Shown piece after piece: positions 21,398-33,378 of a stretch of DNA of 64,000 nt. The translations under genes were made by a program, and so were the position numbers. A model generated the notes under the pieces. It did no database searches. It was not told where the DNA came from and was given only the letters and a program-made list of their open reading frames with translations. Numbering within the stretch: the first letter of the stretch is position 1; each line of letters begins with the position of its first letter. Source of the DNA: Apodospora peruviana (Eukaryota; Ascomycota; Sordariomycetes; Sordariales; Lasiosphaeriaceae); assembly GCA_033439685.1 (NCBI GenBank), contig JAUEDM010000004.1, positions 1,054,001-1,118,000 of the forward strand, given 5' to 3'.

Positions 21398-24300
21398 GTG
21401 TTTTGTTGATGAGTGGTCTCTCATCTCAACCACTTCCCCCTGCCTTTTATTTTCTAAACCTAAACACAATTAACATTTTATGTCGTCGGATTAAGACAAT
21501 GAGTTACTCATACGCGTGGAGAGAAAAATAGCAACTGAGATCATATCGTCTATCATCACATCAATAGCATTGGTCTTCATTTTTGCGGGAGGGCGCTCGG
21601 CTAACCTGATATCTGTGATTATATTTACGCAGTGACGGCATGTAAACATACATACCTACAAGATACATAATTAGTGGTTGCAACCATCCATCATTTCATT
21701 TGTCTTTTTTGTTCTTCGGGTTATTTTTTGGACTTTACGATGCGTGCGGCGAGCCGATGTGTGGTATGAATTTCATCTCGAATTGTCAGACGGTGGCGTT
21801 AAGTGTGTCGTCTTTCGTTTCTCGAATTTGGGGTACATGCATGATGCTGTATGGATGGCCTGGTGTTGATGATCGTGTCGACATGAGACGATGGGTGGTG
21901 GTGGGGATGTTAATGGTGGGAGATAAAAGGGAGTTCCCCTTATTATTGTATCAGTAAAATCAGACGATGAAAATCAACTTGAATGGATCCTAACATTAAT
22001 TCGTGTTTATGTAAAAGTGATGGTCGTTGCTCGGCTCCCCATGTTGATTGGTATCTTACGGGCCTTGGTAGGTAGTTTTGCAGCGTGATGAAAGAATTGT
22101 CGTTGAAATAAGAATATACGAGGTTGTTTTACCAAGAACTGAATGGTTGCGTGCAGGCACAAGGGAAGCTTGATGAGAGTGCGAATTTATATGCTGCATG
22201 TGCGACATTGTCCAACGGGAACGTACATATCCAGATTGTGAGACTTGCTGTCGTCGAGGCCAGTGGCCTTTTTTCTCACTCATCCCGGAGTCTGTTTGTT
22301 TTGGGTCCCACGACCCCTTGCATATCAAGTAGAACATTGCGCTGTAAAGACCTACCAGGGACGGAGTAATCCGTACCTAGTTTCTTCCATATCTGCACTA
22401 CCTACCAGGTACTTACTTGGTACGATTCTTTGTCTGTGACATCCTTTACGAACTCTTTCGCTGTGGGAGGTTATACTATTTCTAGTATTGATGGGAGATT
22501 AGATGGAAATTACCTCAGACTTTCCAACCTTTGAACAGATGCTTAACTTCACCCATAACACCATATGCATATTGCCAATATTTACATGTGTTTCTGACAT
22601 AACTGGCGCGATGTGTTAGGTTGTTTTGCTGGTCTCCGCAAATTCAAGTGTAACCTGAGAAGGAAGAGATATCGCGTCTGCTTTCCGAGAGGCCCGGATG
22701 CGGCGCCGTTTCCGCGCAAGACGTTTGACAGAATATATTGCCTGTAATGCCTGTTGTTCTCCTATTTTAATAAATGTATCTGACCTTCCCAGCCTTGTCT
22801 CTCATTCTACTTATCCTCAACCCGAGAAACTGAAGCTGTGGTGAGGTTAACTCACAAGACTGGCATAAGGGCTTGGATATGAACCGCTTCGATGACGTCA
22901 GACCGGTTGCGGCGTGTTACAGTATCATCTACGACACGGAGGGACACGGCACGAAGGATAGAGGTGCGTAATAAAAGTACTGAAATGGCAGTTAGAAGAC
23001 ATTGCTTAAGATAGATATAGATGGGAGGACACATCTAAGCGTGCCAAGGTTTCTTACATCCCAAGTGGGAAACTCAAGACATGTCAACAGGCTGCAGTTA
23101 GATCTTCTGGACACCCAAGACCCAATGTTATCGGCCCCAGATCTTCCATCTCCTTCATATTAATATCAGCATCGGTGTATAACGCGCCTGAAATATAACC
23201 TCTTGACCAACCCATCCTGGCACCTTAAAAGCCTTCTCCTGGGAATTCGCCAGGCCATCGTTAGTAGGTAGGTTGTGTAGCTCATAGCTGTTGGTCCGAC
23301 ACTTGAACCTGTTGCTATCTCCACACAGCGAAAGGGCAAAGAACCTTGATGGACCTAGCTGCCGAGAATTCGGACAGCACTTGCTTCAGAGAACATGGAT
23401 TGCCGGTCGTGAGCTGAGAATCCCCTTGAAAGGGTATCCTTGGTTCACCGGCTCATGACGAGGGAGACAGGAGAGCCAGAGTCACTGAGCTGCCGGCTGA
23501 AGCATCGTCAGATGTGTTACAACACAGATGATCTGCTTCAATATAACGATAACCGAAGCAAAAATCAGGTTTGAAGGAGAATGCAGATTTGAAAAATCAT
23601 GTCCGTTCCGGCGTTCCAGGAATTACATGATGTGGAACCTGCTGCGGCATCGTTCCGATCGATGTCAGGGCCGAAAAGCAATGGTGCGAGATCGGCCCAC
23701 CGGCCGCCAAAGCAAAGGAAGGAAACCTTCGAAACTGTGGGGGAAAAGCAACCGCCCTACCATTGGCATGGCTTCCCGTGGCCGCTCACGCCGCTTCCCC
23801 GCAACGTCTTGCCGACACGGACCCTCATGCGATCCACTCCTCTCGTCTTGAGCGTCAACTCGAATTGAAGCACGTGCATAAAAGGTATCTTCATCTCCAG
23901 AGAGAGATAAGAAAAGGTAATACAGACTATTTGGGGAATGTTCTCAAATTTCATCTTTCGAGTAAGAGACTAATGCGGCTGGTTAGTAATGGCGCTGACC
24001 TCAGTTTCAAAGCAAAGAAATCTGAATCTTTTCTGCCGGTAAAAACATCGGCGGCAAGTCCAGACCGTGGCCCTGGGGTGTCAACGGCCAATGAAGACCG
24101 GGCAATTGCTTCCGACATCGCCACCTGAGGCCAGAATGCGCACCGTGCTACGGCAAACTTGGGACTTTACCCCACAATCAAGAAACTACGGAAATAATTT
24201 TTCGAATGGTCGACTCATACCTGCCCCGGTCGATGGCCGGTACGGAATACAGGACTGTCGGAACGGGGTCGTCTCTTTCACGATTCCATAATTTGTATCC

Positions 24301-24490
24301 TCCACCGACATCATCCACTTCAACGGCCAACTATTGATCTTGCGTGCTCTGCCCTCTCATGAAGCCGACGAGACACCGCATTATACAAACCTCGTAGCAG
24401 TTTATCTGCTACAATTATTCTTTTCTTCCTCTGATTGCTTTGAACATATCCGTACTTATTGTCCAACTCCCCGCTGTTTAAGCTTCCACA
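21398..24490. other. 3.1-kb intergenic region
   Basis: No coding sequence that I can support: all frames are short and unconnected. The part around 21.5-22.6 kb is AT-rich. The last few hundred bases before 24491 should carry the ilv2 promoter. Confidence 0.35.
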
Positions 24491-26820
24491 ATGCTTCGCT
24501 GCCGCCAGGCGAGCCGCGCCTTGAAAGCGCTTGCAGAATCCCATCCAGGCCTACAACGCTCATTCACATCCTCCACCAAGGCGTCTGCCGTGACTTCTGC
24601 GCGAAAGGGACCGTCGAATGTTCGGAACCAGGCAACATCAGCTACCGCAAAGGCGTACGTTCCTCACCGCAACCGTGACTCATATTACCCAATTCGCCTA
24701 CTGACATTGACTGTGTGCTTCGAACAGTGATGTACGGCCGAAACCTAGTCCGTCATTCAACGCAGAACCCAGCGACCGTAGCCATGTACAGCCTCTTGTC
24801 AGCCCTCGGAAGAGCGAGATGGACGAGTCGTACGTTGCCTACCGCCAGCCTGTCCCGCGTTTACATGTCTAACAAGAGATTGATCAGGTTCATTGGCAAG
24901 ACTGGAGGAGAAATCTTTCACGAGATGATGCTCAGGCATAACGTGAAGCATATTTGTGCGTCCCTATTTCAATTGGCCTGTAGTCACCGAGATTTGGCTA
25001 ACTGGCTGCGCAGTTGGCTACCCCGGCGGCGCCATTCTTCCTGTGTTCGATGCGATCTATAACTCCCCGCACTTCGGCTTCGTCCTACCCAAGCACGAAC
25101 AAGGAGCAGGCCATATGGCCGAGGGCTACGCGAGAGCGTCAGGAAAGCCCGGTGTTGTCTTGGTCACATCCGGACCCGGGGCCACGAACGTCATTACCCC
25201 CATGGCTGACGCCCTGGCCGATGGCACGCCTATGGTGGTGTTTACCGGCCAGGTCGTTACTTCTGCTATAGGGAGCGATGCTTTTCAAGAGGCTGATGTT
25301 ATTGGAATTTCTCGGGCTTGCACAAAATGGAACGTCATGGTAAAAAGCGTTGCCGAACTGCCCCGGAGAATCAACGAGGCGTTTGAGATTGCCACCAGCG
25401 GGCGGCCCGGCCCAGTGCTCGTCGACCTTCCCAAGGACATCACAGCAGGTGTTCTCCGGAGAGCCATTCCCACCGACGTGGCAATCCCGACCATCCCCAG
25501 CGCCGCAACCCGGGCTGCCATTGAGCTGAGCAAGAAGCAGTTGGATGCCGCCATTCGCCGTGTTGCGGACCTGATCAACATTGCCAAGAAGCCAGTCATC
25601 TATGCCGGTCAAGGAGTCGTCCAATCGAAGAATGGCCCTGCCCTGCTAAAAGCGATCTCCGAGAAGGCGTCCCTCCCCGTCACTACCACTCTCCATGGTC
25701 TGGGCGCGTTCGACGAGCTCGATGAGAAGTCCCTTCACATGCTCGGCATGCACGGCTCTGCGTATGCCAACATGGCAATGCAGGAAGCAGACCTAATCAT
25801 CTGCCTGGGTGGGCGGTTTGATGATCGTGTAACGTGCAGCATTGCCAAGTTTGCTCCGGGGGCCAAGGCTGCGGCAGCAGAGGGACGTGGAGGCATCGTT
25901 CAGTTTGAGGTCATGCCCAAGAACATCAACAAGGTCGTCCAAGCGACCGAAGCCGTCGAGGGTGATGTCAGCGCTAACCTCGAACTCCTCATGCCCCTCG
26001 TTGAGGCGAAATCCATGTCGGACAGGAAAGCCTGGTTCGACAAGATCAACGAGTGGAAGAGCAAGTGGCCTCTCTCTGACTACGAACGTGCGGAGCGCAG
26101 TGGTTTGATCAAGCCCCAGACTGTGATCGAGGAGTTGAGCAAACTTACGGCGGACCGGAAGGATACCACATATATCGCCACCGGTGTCGGCCAGCACCAG
26201 ATGTGGACAGCTCAGCATTTCCGCTGGAGGCATCCCCGGACCATGATTACCTCTGGTGGTCTCGGCACCATGGGCTACGGCCTACCGGCTGCCATCGGTG
26301 CCAAGGTGGCCAAGCCTGACGCCCTTGTCATTGACATCGACGGTGACGCTTCTTTCTGTATGACATTGACAGAGCTGTCAACTGCCGCACAGTTCAACAT
26401 TGGGGTCAAGGTGATCGTCTTGAATAATGAGGAGCAAGGTATGGTGACGCAATGGCAAAACTTGTTCTACGAGGATCGCTACGCACATACACATCAGAAG
26501 AACCCAGACTTCATGAAGCTGGCGGACGCAATGGGTGTCAAGCATCGACGTTGCATCAAGCCTGATGATGTCGTGGATAGCCTGAAGTGGTTGATCGAGA
26601 GCGATGGTCCCGCTCTCCTGGAGGTGGTTACCGACAAGAAGGTGCCGGTTCTCCCCATGGTCCCAACCGGATCTGGCCTTCACGAATTCATTGCCTGGGA
26701 TAGTGGTATGTCGCTTTTGAAACTTATATCCCCTGAGTAACCCGACTAACATAATAAACAGACAAGGATAAGAAGAGACGTGAGGTAATGAGGGCGCGTA
26801 CGGAGGGTCTCCACGGCTAA
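24491..26820 (+). CDS. ilv2: Acetolactate synthase catalytic subunit, mitochondrial
   Basis: Five exons, 24491-24654, 24728-24829, 24888-24955, 25014-26705 and 26762-26820, encode 694 residues. The first three introns (73, 58 and 58 bp) sit in the N-terminal third and the last (56 bp) precedes the short C-terminal exon ending K-D-K-K-R-R-E-V. The N-terminus is rich in R, S, A and T without acidic residues, as expected for a mitochondrial presequence. Conserved parts follow: G-Y-P-G-G-A-I-L-P-V-F-D-A, the thiamine-diphosphate glutamate in L-P-K-H-E-Q-G-A-G-H-M-A-E-G-Y, F-T-G-Q-V, and the ThDP/Mg motif I-D-I-D-G-D-A-S-F with E-E-Q-G-M-V-T-Q-W-Q downstream. The enzyme condenses pyruvate to acetolactate (or with 2-ketobutyrate to acetohydroxybutyrate), the first common step to valine, leucine and isoleucine. 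The tryptophan and proline/valine positions linked to herbicide binding can be read directly: V-V-T-S-A-I-G here and Q-W-Q. Confidence 0.96.
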
Positions 26821-27656
26821 ACGGTACGTGCGAAGATGAAGCGACCAAATTTGCACAGGCGGCTTTGAGTGGCTTGCCACGGTTGAAGTTGTCCGTTTAA
26901 CTGCATGTGAGTCTCGGCGGCCAAAAGTTTTGGGAAAGACACATCGATGAAGCGATGTGAGATTGGAAGCATTCTCTAGGGCAGGCGCTTTCGAGGGAGA
27001 GGAATTAAAGGGAACAAAGTTCAACAAGAAAATAGCCACCACACAAGATGCGGTGGATTGTATATAATGGATACCATGGCTTCGGGCGTCTTTTTATGAG
27101 CGGACTTGCAGCGCTCCTTGCAAGAAATACATATCTGGTTTTGGTTGTTGGCGCGACACAAATTGAATCTGTTCCAGCCACCTCGTCGTCACGACTGGTC
27201 AGGTTTCTTCACGAGAGGAAAAATTTCACCAAGCCCAATTTAGCCGATATGGTTCGAACAGCAGGCAACGCGAAAAAGGATGTTATTGACTTGAAAACGA
27301 CTTGATCTTTTTTTGGGTGCAGCTAGCCTGCTGACATGTTTTATTACAGATAGGCTCCGAGGTGAACTTGGAAGATAACAAGTCCGATAGCGAACAGGTT
27401 TGACAGGGCATACGGAACACGCTAGTCCTGCAGGGTCACTGTCGCCATTTTGCCCACATATCGGCGGTGGTCAGAAGAAAGAGCGTGTCTCCAACCTCAC
27501 CATCTGTCCTCCCTTGTTCTCCTGACCAGGCCGGCTGCGGGGAGAGACGGAGAGAGAGATCTCGGTGTGACGATGATGACCAAACCATGCAACTTTTACA
27601 GCTGTAAGGAATATCCGTACGGAAGTTGTTGGGTTGGGCTGAGTTGGGCGGATTGT

Positions 27657-27774
27657 TTCTAGAAGGGCGGTCGGCCGGTGGCTGATAAGTGATTGAATTG
27701 ATTGGATGATTTCGCTCATCAACACACTCCTTCCTCCATCACCGACCCGGCCTCCAGTGACCGCCCTTCTAGAA
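27657..27774. repeat. 118-bp foldback element with 16-bp inverted ends
   Basis: TTCTAGAAGGGCGGTC at 27657-27672 and its exact reverse complement at 27759-27774 enclose 86 bp without a reading frame. This is the structure of a tiny MITE-like element or a foldback. I see no clear target-site duplication, so transposon origin is uncertain. Confidence 0.55.
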
Positions 27775-28581
27775 TCATTTGGCGGTCGGGCCAGCAAGGC
27801 AACCAACCCGGGCTGTCGGTTGATGGACATTGAAGAATCTCGAAAAAGTCCGGGTTGGGATTTGCTTCACTGTGGCTCACCGCCGGACTATGCTGGCTGG
27901 CTGGCAGTGCAGTGAGTGCAGTGGCACTCATAATTCATGATTTGGTGCTTGCAGTGAGTGTGAGCTGAGATTATGAACCGCTGCGGTGGACGCCAAACCC
28001 CCGCACGGGCACCGCATTCTCTCCCCTTTCCAAACCCGACCCGACGGACACCGTCTCCGGAAGCTTTTGCAACAAGACCACCTACCTAGGTTGGTACCTG
28101 GTAAGGACCTGGCAGTGAGTGCACAGCGATGATTTGATGCCTTATCTGAGGTCGTATGCAGAGACGGGGGGAAAGGAGCTCGAAACTCCCTGGCGTTGCT
28201 TTGTTTCATGGCTTTCACCGGATCTCACTGGCCGACCAACGAGAAAGGGAAGTCAAAGTTTGGGGGGTCTCGTTCGGGCTGACGAACATTTCCAGGAGAG
28301 GAAGCCACACGCTCGGCTTGTCGACACGACCATCCCAGCCCACATCCAAAAAGGCGGGATAGGTGGGATGGGAAGTTGCAAGGGCTCCTTTCTTCACATG
28401 GTCACCCACCTCAAGGAGAGAAGTCGGTGATGGAACCTTTCAGGTAACCTTTCCTCGCGGCCTGCATTCTGCGCGCGCGAGGTCGGTCTGTTGGGAATCC
28501 ACCGCAGCAATTCTTCAAGACATGAAGAGGAGCAGCAGCGCGTCTTCGAAAGAGGCAGTATGGCCCGGCGTGCAGAAGACG

Positions 28582-28618
28582 AAAGTCTGGAGAGAGAAGC
28601 TTTCTCTCTCCAGACTTT
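28582..28618. repeat. Perfect hairpin, 17-bp arms
   Basis: AAAGTCTGGAGAGAGAA (28582-28598), a 3-base spacer GCT, then the exact reverse complement (28602-28618). There is no flanking gene end, so a terminator role is not suggested by position. Confidence 0.8.
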
Positions 28619-29282
28619 TTCAAATATTGGAGGATGCAAGGTACGAATCTCGCCTGGCGAATGGAGATGATGCCCACCCACACCCACACCCTCACTTTGC
28701 CGAGAGCGTGGGTTGTCGACCCGGCCGCAGCGGTGAGCACTGGCATCCCGCGTCGGCCTGTTCTGTCGCCTGGCAAGGCACAATGTGGGATGGGTGATGG
28801 CCTGGGGCCGATAGCACTCACACCCAAACCCAAGGTCTTGCGACACTTTTTCCCATTGTTTTTATCTGTCTTTCCTAACAGATGGCAGAGATGGCAGACA
28901 TGCCCGACGAGAACAAGGTAATCAAAGCCTGGGCTCCGTGATGGCCCGTTCATCCGCATCAAGTCCGCGCCGACGTCGAAGATTATTTCATCATCCAACT
29001 TGTTTCGATCTCTCTATCTGACCGACACGACACGACACTGCACCATCCGCTTCTCGACTCTCATTTAAAGCATCCCGTTCCCTTAACTGCTATCTTATTG
29101 CTCACTCACCCACACGGAAAGCACTATCATCATCATTATCACCACCACAACCGCTCTCACTGCATCCATCTGCTCTCGTTAACTTGGTTGCGGCTATATC
29201 GTAGCCCGGTTCATCGAATTGAGGGGCACGAATTGGATATGACCACATTTAATATCCGCCCAGATCGCCAATAGCCACAACC

Positions 29283-31111
29283 ATGGCCCGGAAGGAGGAC
29301 AGCATCAAATCGCTCCTGAACCAGTATTCGGTGCCGGAAGCCATCAGCATTCTGAGGACCCTCTCTCCGCTGTTGATTGACGAGGGAAAGGCGTTCCTGT
29401 CATATTTGGAGTCTGAAGCTTCACGTAAGTTGTTATCGGCTCCGACTGCCTTGGTGATTGAGTGTACTGACATTGCGCAAAAGGACCGTCTTCTCGGCTA
29501 TCTACCTCCACATGGTCAAGCAACCACAGCGTGACCTCGTTCACGCTTGATCGGCCGTCCAGCGGAATGTCAGGTGCCAGTTCAATTGCCGAAAGCACTC
29601 ATTCAAATTTTATCTCGGAATCTGGCCATGTTTCAAGGCTGTCAAACCAGTTGACAATCGCACCCGGTCAGCCTCCTCAGCGCAAGGGGAACAATAGGTC
29701 GGCCTCGGCGCACCGCGTGTCAAAACAGCACAAGCCCTCCACACCGTCACCGCTACTATCTCCCAAGGCCGCGTCGTTGGAGTGCCCTTTCTGCTCAGAA
29801 GTCAAGATCCCGTCATCCATAGCTCGTAAGGCCGACCTCAAACGACACTTCAAACAGTTCCACCAAAATAATGTCCAGTGGATCTGCCCAGAGCGTGGAT
29901 GCTACATGGGGTTCGACTGGAAGAACGCTTTCGACGTGCATCTGAAGAAAGCACATCGCAAATCCCAGCACGCTTCTGAGGATGTCATCGTCAAACTATG
30001 CCCCCAGGTTGTTTTCGCCTGCGGCTTTTCCAACTGCAGGCTTGTCTTCGAAGCAAACGACGAGGACGACGCTGAGAAGACAGCACAAAACTACTTTAAC
30101 CATGTCGTCAAGCACTTTGACGACAATCTTATGGACCTGAGCTGGGAATATTCGGTCCGCTTCAGAAATCTGATGCGTCAGAGGGCAGTCGACATTCACT
30201 GGAAAGATCGGAAGAAGGGAGGTCCGCAGGAGTTGATATGGCAACCGCACAACTCGAGCGTGTTGAGAAAGATGCTCGAGGCCCGCCACTTCCCCGACAT
30301 CCCGCTGCTGGTTCAGTGGGCTGTCTACCTTGGATCCATGCCGTTTTGCGAGCCCCATTCGCCTGTTCCCAGGTTTCCGGCCAATATTTCTCTCCCACGG
30401 AGAGACCAATGTACCCTCGTCACCTCCAGTCATGGACCGGCGCATGATCGTCCTGCCGACTCCCAGCGTCATCCGCCCATGGATGCGCCAGTGGTGCCTC
30501 AACCAACCTCCATCTTGGTTTCCCAACACCGGGAGAATATACCAACAAACGAGAACTTCAATGAGCCCCAGCAGACGGTCACTGATCCCACCGAATACTT
30601 TGATGGAGTAGTCACCGAGGGCCTCACAGCGGGGCTGATGTCGCCTCAAGCGTTCGATTTCAGTTCAACGCCATTTTCTGTTCCTCACCACCACCACCAC
30701 CACCACCACCACCAGCAGAACGGCGGTCTTTTACCACAACTATCACACCATGACCAGACGACGGCGATATTTGGGACCAATAATGGTGGTGGTGCGCCGT
30801 CGATTATTTATACTCATATGGGACCAGCAACAACACAACAGCAGCTCGAGGATAGCACCAGCCCGATGGATATGACTGCTCTGCAATCACCCCACCTGAG
30901 ACAATCCGTCTTTGGATACGACCACCACAACGGAGGAGCAGCATCCTCGTCTGCGGCGACGGGATATCGCCCTGTCACGCCGGCCCATCATCATATCTTG
31001 ACACAACAGACCCAACAAGCACAGGAGGAAGGTTACCACAACCACACCAGCATGATGTCCCCAGAGACACTGCCTACTATCGACTCCATATCCATGGACA
31101 TTGACAACTGA
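29283..31111 (+). CDS. C2H2-like zinc-finger protein, putative transcription factor
   Basis: Two exons, 29283-29424 and 29484-31111, encode 589 residues; the 59-bp intron (GTAAGT to AAG) is phase 1. Residues about 135-240 hold irregular Cys/His fingers: C-P-F-C-S-E then R-H-F-K-Q-F-H, C-P-E-R-G-C then H-L-K-K-A-H, and C-G-F-S-N-C then H-V-V-K-H. Spacings depart from classical C2H2. This arrangement is common in fungal proteins annotated as C2H2 finger domain proteins. The C-terminal half is low complexity, with a run of ten His (CAC repeat, about 30686-30713) and Q/H/P-rich sequence, which would suit a transactivation region. DNA binding is inferred from the fingers only; neither target nor regulator is evident from the neighbours. 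Confidence 0.8.
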
Positions 31112-32145
31112 TAGGTAAACCTACGTTCATGAACCTTACACCTGCATTGAACTGGGTTTCGCTCACCGCCTCGTCCCCGTAACCTAGTTCTTTTTTCTCA
31201 TTCGCAACCTACCTACCTACCTTGGGCAGTATTTTGCCCTTTTTTTGCGCCTTGCACTCCAACTGGATCTGCTTGCTGTATTACTACCTTGGGCTCGTTA
31301 TGTTTTGTCTGTTTTTGCCTTTCTCAAGATACCCTCCAACACAGGACTGGGTCCTTTTGGTTGGGTAGGGTATCTTTGTGTACTATGAATTAGAGATTAT
31401 TTTTCATTTCTGACGGTCATGGAAGACTCGGAAGCTGGTTGGTTGTCGGTTGCGAACATGAGCTTTATTGGACGAGTTGGTTGGGATCTTGGACATGACT
31501 TGGATGTATTAGCTCCTCCCTTTTTTTACTTCTTCTATGTTTGATGATTCTTGATGAAACATATAGGTACGTATATCCTTTGGGGAATGGGAGGTGGTGG
31601 GCGGCGGTACAGTTGATATATTTTGGCAGTGATGTAAATGCTTTCTGGGTTGGTGGAATAGTTGAACCAAGAACAAACCAAAGATTTGGTTACCTACTTA
31701 CCTTATTCATATACCTACCATACCTATGTTTTGATGGACCTGTTCTTTGCATGCTACAGCAGCTAGCTTCGATGATGACTTTGTTTCGTTTGTCTTTAGA
31801 AGAGTGATGACATCAGTTGGTGGATATAATGGAACGCCATTTCTTATTGCAAACTACGTAGTTAAAGATATACAAGTCCAAAACAATAAATAATAACAAC
31901 CCACGACAGAAACTCCAACCACCCAAGTGTCCCTCCCAGAAACCGCCAACCTCGAGCTTGTTTTTTGGTTTATTTTTCTATCCGTACACGATCCATAACG
32001 ACCAACAACAAGCAGAAGCAAGCCGCCGTGGTTTAGTTTTATTTGGTTGGCAACATGATATGAGTCTGTCGGTCGAAGGACGTGTCTGAACGATGGATGA
32101 ATTCGATGGTCGGCTGCTGCCTCCCTGATGAAGGACTTGTTCGGT
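31112..32145. other. Intergenic region
   Basis: It holds the 3' flank of the C2H2-type gene and the 3' flank of the metallothionein-like gene. AT-rich with TACC-type short repeats near 31.21 kb. No gene seen. Confidence 0.35.
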
Positions 32146-32325
32146 TTATTTCTTAGGTCCTCCCTGAAGAGACAGTGAAAAATGATCAGCTCACTTGTAC
32201 GCAACAACAATCCAATTATAAAAGATGGAAAGGGGAGAACTTACGGGAGGACAGCCGGCGCAAGAGCACTGGCCGGGCGGGCAGGTACATTTACCCCCTT
32301 TGGTTTGGCATCCGCAGTCGCTCAT
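32146..32325 (-). CDS. Metallothionein-like small Cys-rich protein
   Basis: Two exons, 32325-32245 and 32163-32146, encode 32 residues. The 81-bp phase-0 intron has a GTAAGT donor and a CTTCAG acceptor, and the second exon adds only G-G-P-K-K and the stop. Seven of 32 residues are Cys, at positions 4, 6, 13, 15, 20, 22 and 25, giving three C-x-C pairs and a final C-S-C-A-G-C. There are no aromatic residues and no His. This Cys pattern and the C-A-G-C-P ending resemble short fungal metallothioneins, which chelate Cu(I) or Zn(II) in the cytosol. The spliced frame, good start context and position in an otherwise empty region support a real gene. Metal specificity cannot be read from the sequence, and I saw no certain metal-response element upstream. 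Confidence 0.8.
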
Positions 32326-33309
32326 GATTGATGATGACTTGATGTTGTTTGTTGTGTTGAACAGTAGCAACAGAGATAACGTTGCGGAAAGTATTCTTTG
32401 TCGTTTGGACAGGAGAGGAAAGCAGTGTAGGGGCTAGGCGGAGCTTCCCTTCTATTAGTATCATGACCACACACTAACGCACATGTCATTGCTAATGATA
32501 TCACCTTTCAAGTCTAGTTTCTAGTGTGTGTCAAAGCTGGTATCAGAGAGCTGGCTGTGGCTCCCACAACCGCTGGCGTTACCGGCAAAGTCAAGGAATT
32601 GGGGGAGGGGGGGGGGCAGACCTTGTCATTGAATCATATTGACGTCCACTTCCTATCATGGAACCCTACTGTGATGTCGGTCGGACAGGAGTTCCAACCA
32701 GCTGGAGGTTCTTTGCCCGGACAGGAGAAATCGAGATAACGGTGTGTTCCAGTTGACAGGATGTGTAGTCCCCATCCCTATTATTCTAGTTGGCACTTGG
32801 TACGTGTGCAGACAGCCCCGGACCAAAGAAAGTCGTCTGCATATGTAGCAGCCGCAAGCTCGCAGATGCAGGGACGTTCGCACGTGGTACGGTACGTAGA
32901 GTCTCCAATGTCTTGACGTGCCCATTGATCTGGGAAAGGAGACACTCTATGTCAGTATCTAACTGATATTTGGTAGTTATTCAAAAATATGTTTGATTGT
33001 GCAATGTGCATGCTACCTATCTACCGTGACCTTGCCAGTGCCATTCATCCAGTTTTCCGGATACCGAAACGTCTTGCCTCTCAAACCAACCGACCAATCA
33101 TAATCATAACGGTAAAAATACATGGGTGTTTTTGGGAGAATGGCAAGTAAATGTCTTTTTTTTTTCTATCGAGCGCTTTTCCTGCCGTCTTCGTCTGAGA
33201 ACGAGATGAGGGAGCTCGGAAGAAAGGAAGAAGCAAAGTAAATGATCGAAAATGGGGAGGTAAGGTTCCTCCCGATGCAGGTAATCATCTTGATGAAGAA
33301 TCGAATGTC

Positions 33310-33342
<33 letters not shown>

Positions 33343-33378
33343 TAACGAAGAGAAGTGAGAAACGGAAGGAATGCATCA
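32326..33378. other. Intergenic region with a poly-A run
   Basis: It holds the metallothionein-like gene promoter and the AA9 gene 3' flank. A run of 29 A (33310-33338) lies just past the AA9 stop codon on the plus strand. No further gene seen. Confidence 0.4.
33310..33338. repeat. Homopolymer A29
   Basis: Twenty-nine consecutive A on the plus strand, 41 bp beyond the AA9 stop codon, i.e. a poly-T in the direction of that gene. It could be a slippage-prone site or an old retroposed tail; the exact length may be a sequencing artefact. Confidence 0.7.

Larger units (their letters stand above)
26821..29282. other. 2.5-kb intergenic region with two foldback sequences
   Basis: No supported gene. 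It holds a 118-bp inverted-repeat element and a perfect hairpin (listed separately) and several copies of a CAGTGAGTG-like word near 27.90-28.12 kb. The last part is the promoter of the C2H2-type gene and is CT-rich. Confidence 0.4.
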
